Below are positions 1-10,668 of a DNA stretch of 10,668 nucleotides, piece by piece. Both the position numbers and the translations under genes were made by a program. Source of the DNA: Baffinella frigidus (lineage: Eukaryota; Cryptophyceae; Cryptomonadales; Baffinellaceae); the NCBI GenBank assembly GCA_026770585.1, contig MU646805.1, forward strand, positions 58,980 through 69,647, given 5' to 3'. The stretch's first letter is position 1. Every line of letters begins with the position of its first letter. The notes under the pieces are model-generated. The model was not told the origin of the DNA, did not search any database, and saw only the letters and a list, made by a program, of their open reading frames with translations.

Positions 1-28
1 GGTTTAGAGTTAAGTGTTGAGGGTTTAG
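1..28 (-). repeat. short telomere-like repeat in the opposite orientation
   Basis: The first bases read GGTTTAG and GGGTTTAG on the + strand. This is one of only three G-rich-oriented stretches; the others are near 8025-8038 and 9148-9163. All other tracts are C-rich on +. Confidence 0.6.
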
Positions 29-88
29 CGGCAGCTGTGATGCGCCGAGATCTCATGTGGAAACACATTTAAGCTGCATCACCTTTTT

Positions 89-975
89 GCTATCTGAGGG
101 GTGAGTGTTATGCTATGGTCAAGCTATGTCGGGGGCATGATAGCAACTTCCACTCTTGAGATTGCATAAAATGGTGTTGTAAATTACCTCGTCACGAGGT
201 TGGGCCTGAGGCCCTAAACCCTAAACCCTGAACCCTGAACCCCAAACCCCAAATCCCAAACCCTAAACCCTCAACCCTTAACCCTTAACCCTGAACCCTG
301 AACCCTAAACCCTACACCCCAAACCGCCTCGCACAGAACCAGCAGCCGTCGCAACAGCGCATGCCCCAGACTCATACGAAAACATACAATTCACACCATC
401 TTTTTGCTATCTTACGTCTGTCTTTAATGCTATGTTACAGCTATGTCGAGGCTAAGATAGCAACTTCGACCCTTAAGACAGCGCATAATGGATGGTGGTT
501 TGCATCTAGTTTCCGCCCCGCGCAGAACCAGCAGCAGCGCATGGCCCAGATCTCATATGGAAACATGCTTTCTTACGGGTAGTTTTTATACTATGTTAAG
601 GCAATATCGAGCCTAAGATGGCATCCCCTACCCTTAAGATGGCCGAACCCTAAACCCCAACCCTCCGAAGAACCAGCAGCTGTCGCAACAACGCATGGCG
701 CAGATCGCTGCATTCCACAGAGTTAATGCTATTTAAAGGCTATGTCGAAGGTAAGATAGCAACTTCCACCCGTAAGATATCACACACTCGAGGGTTCTGA
801 CACGCCCCCCCAGTTTGGCCATCTTAAGGGTAGGGGGTGCCATATTAGGTTAGATATAGAATTAAAATAGTACCCTAAACCCCAGCCCTCCGCAGAACCA
901 GCAGCCGTCGCAGCAGCATGCTATCTTATGGGAGGAGTTTATTCTATTTTAAGGCTATGTCGAGGCTAAGATAGC
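89..975 (+). repeat. 56-bp GCTATCTTA/TAAGATAGC hairpin module, four full copies and one partial
   Basis: Copies at 89-144, 406-461, 567-622 and 920-975 are each 56 bp. They carry short terminal inverted repeats (GCTATCTTA and TAAGATAGC, degenerate in some copies) around a shared core (ATGCTATGTTAAGGCTATGTC). A fifth at about 724-760 has lost its left arm. The constant length argues for duplication as a unit with the exon A fragments. A second inverted pair, 611-643 against 814-846 (about 33 nt), brackets the fourth unit. Confidence 0.7.
183..326 (+). repeat. telomere-like CCCTAAA tract with small palindromes
   Basis: Degenerate CCCTAAA, CCCTGAA and CCCCAAA heptamers fill 212-326. Just before them are two short palindromes, CCTCGTCACGAGG (188-200) and GGGCCTGAGGCCC. 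The C-rich strand is the gene's sense strand. Confidence 0.85.
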
Positions 976-1018
976 GTCTTCCACCCTAAACTCTAAACCC
1001 TAATCCTGTGACTTGCAG

Positions 1019-9827
<8,809 letters not shown>

Positions 9828-9833
9828 GTTTCT

Positions 9834-9938
9834 TATCCCTGAAGTGGCCAGTAGGCTCATACGCCCTACGGTAGGGCCCTAGGACCTGCCTAGGACCTCT
9901 TGGCCGTCAAATTTGGCGGCATGGGCACTTAAGGGATA
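9834..9938 (+). mobile_element. MITE-like family Z, copy 2
   Basis: The copy is 105 bp with ends TATCCCTGAAGTGGCCAG and ATGGGCACTTAAGGGATA and the same core as the copy at 5801. It begins six bases after the exon J donor. Confidence 0.85.
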
Positions 9939-9984
9939 TACCCCCTAATGTTTGTTTCGAAGCGGCGTCTAGTGATGACACCAC

Positions 9985-10016
9985 CGCAAGATCCGTGAGG
10001 CGGGAGGCCGAACCAG
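9985..10016 (+). pseudogene. decayed donor-side copy of exon J (J3)
   Basis: CCGTGAGGCGGGAGGCCGAA then CCAG followed by gtctat resembles the middle and end of exon J with an internal deletion. It is weaker than the other copies. Confidence 0.45.
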
Positions 10017-10034
10017 GTCTATACCCTAAACCAT

Positions 10035-10180
10035 CAAGGGGCGTGAAATGATCTCGTTAGGGGGCGTGAAATGATGATGATAGCGTCGAGGGGCGTGAAA
10101 AGATTGTTCTCGCGTAGATTAGGGGCGTGGAATGATCCCGTTCAAGGCATGAAATGACGATGTTAGGGGCGTGGAATGAG
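10035..10180 (+). repeat. interspersed GGGGCGTGAAATGAT motif, about six copies
   Basis: Units beginning near 10037, 10051, 10090, 10122, 10145 (degenerate) and 10164 are separated by short variable spacers. The reverse complement, ATCATTTCACGCCCC, resembles the ACAAATCACGCCCC units at 7012-7154. Confidence 0.8.
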
Positions 10181-10193
10181 GAGGCTAGCTTAG

Positions 10194-10243
10194 AAGAAGA
10201 AGGTCACGGCCGAGAAGCAGACGCGCCTTTCATCCCGAACCAG
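10194..10243 (+). pseudogene. donor-side copy of exon J with a 7-bp deletion (J4)
   Basis: AAGAAGAAGGTCACGGCCGA to CATCCCGAACCAG matches exon J, but about seven bases are missing in the middle, which shifts the frame. It follows a TAG and keeps the CCAG|gtatac donor. A family Z element starts a few bases later. Confidence 0.75.
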
Positions 10244-10246
10244 GTA

Positions 10247-10384
10247 TACCCCTTGAGTGACCAGTAGGATCACACACCCTACCGTAGGGCCCTAGGACCT
10301 GCCTAGGACCTGTGGGGTAGGGCCCTAGGACCTGCCTAGGACCTGGCGTGGGTCTTTCGAGACCCTCTGGCTACTTAGGGGATA
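10247..10384 (+). mobile_element. MITE-like family Z, copy 3, with internal duplication
   Basis: The ends TACCCCTTGAGTGACCAG and CTGGCTACTTAGGGGATA are inverse repeats. A 29-bp core starting GTAGGGCCCTAGGACCTGCC is exactly duplicated at 10284-10312 and 10317-10345. A GGTCTTTCGAGACC hairpin lies near the right end. Confidence 0.75.
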
Positions 10385-10385
10385 C

Positions 10386-10668
10386 CCCAAACCCTGAAAT
10401 CCCCGAACCCCGGTATAGGGCTAAGGGGCTCTTCATGCCTAACCCGGTCCAACACCCCATAAACCCTAAACGCCCTCAACCGAGGGAGTGGAAGGAGCCA
10501 CACTCGCACCTAAACCTTAAACCCTGCACCCTAAACTGTTTGCCTCGTCTGGACCCTAAACCCTGGACCCTAAACCCCAAACCCCAAACCCCAAACCCCA
10601 AACCCCAAACCCCAAACCCCAAACCCCACACCCCACAACCCACACCCCACACCCCAATCCCCAACCCC
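10386..10668 (+). repeat. telomere-like and CCCCAAA tracts at the window end
   Basis: Scattered CCCTAAA units lead into a homogeneous CCCCAAA run (from about 10570) and CCCACAC units to the end. Near 10481-10505 is a unique piece (GAGGGAGTGGAAGGAGCCAC). No exon was recognised here. Confidence 0.8.

Larger units (their letters stand above)
31..975 (+). pseudogene. array of broken exon A starts, each followed by a 56-bp hairpin module
   Basis: Fragments of the 5' part of exon A begin at 337, 526, 671 and 896, usually after a gcag- or gaag-type acceptor, with a weaker one near 31. All lose the exon before its 3' end, several at or near CAGATC. Three of them (about 50, 365 and 545) continue into the same flank, a degenerate ATCTCATATGGAAACAT. 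No fragment has the exon A donor. They look like tandem duplications of intron end plus exon start. Spacing is about 150 to 310 bp. Confidence 0.7.

Noticed and set aside
212-326. True chromosome end (telomere)
   Set aside because: The tracts are degenerate, scattered through an intron-exon gene and repeated in most introns, so they are interstitial.

Overview
This window is nuclear DNA from a eukaryote. It holds the interior of one intron-rich gene on the + strand, whose translated exons match the SIN3 corepressor scaffold (PAH1 and PAH2 domains). Ten exon segments (A 1019-1087, B 3098-3138, C 3415-3478, D 3736-3837, E 4498-4549 or its twin 4744-4795, F 6174-6241, G 6588-6647, H 7520-7594, I 8883-8957, J 9744-9827) have compatible splice phases and join into about 690 nt (230 codons) of open frame. 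Neither the start codon nor the 3' part of the gene (PAH3, HDAC-interaction region) is in the window. Exons are GC-rich and make up only about 6% of the sequence. Interstitial plant-type telomere heptamers (CCCTAAA and variants) suggest a lineage with TTTAGGG telomeres, such as a green alga or another microalga (dinoflagellates also qualify). I cannot name the species.

Layout: 1-1018 is an array of broken copies of the start of exon A, each followed by a 56-bp hairpin module. Intron A/B (1088-3097) is packed with short terminal-inverted-repeat elements and broken copies of the end of exon A. PAH1 (exons B-D, 3098-3837) has introns made mostly of degenerate telomere-like repeats. After exon D comes a ladder of copies of its donor end. 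The linker exons E and F surround a 1.4-1.6 kb intron with TA-rich DNA and nested inverted repeats. PAH2 (exons G-I, 6588-8957) is followed by linker exon J. The end of the window holds J fragments, a MITE-like family and more telomere-like repeats.

The main observation is that almost every exon is surrounded by partial copies of itself, and the copies obey a polarity rule. Copies upstream of the intact exon keep the acceptor side and the 5' part of the exon. Copies downstream keep the 3' part and the donor. This is what local tandem duplication across exon-intron junctions would leave, and it suggests a way in which introns grow by absorbing exon edges, telomere-like repeats and small transposons. 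Exon E is the exception: two full 52-nt copies with intact splice sites whose joint inclusion would shift the frame.

All sequence matches were made by eye. Exon borders are inferred from GT/GC-AG signals, phase continuity and knowledge of the SIN3 family, without transcript data.
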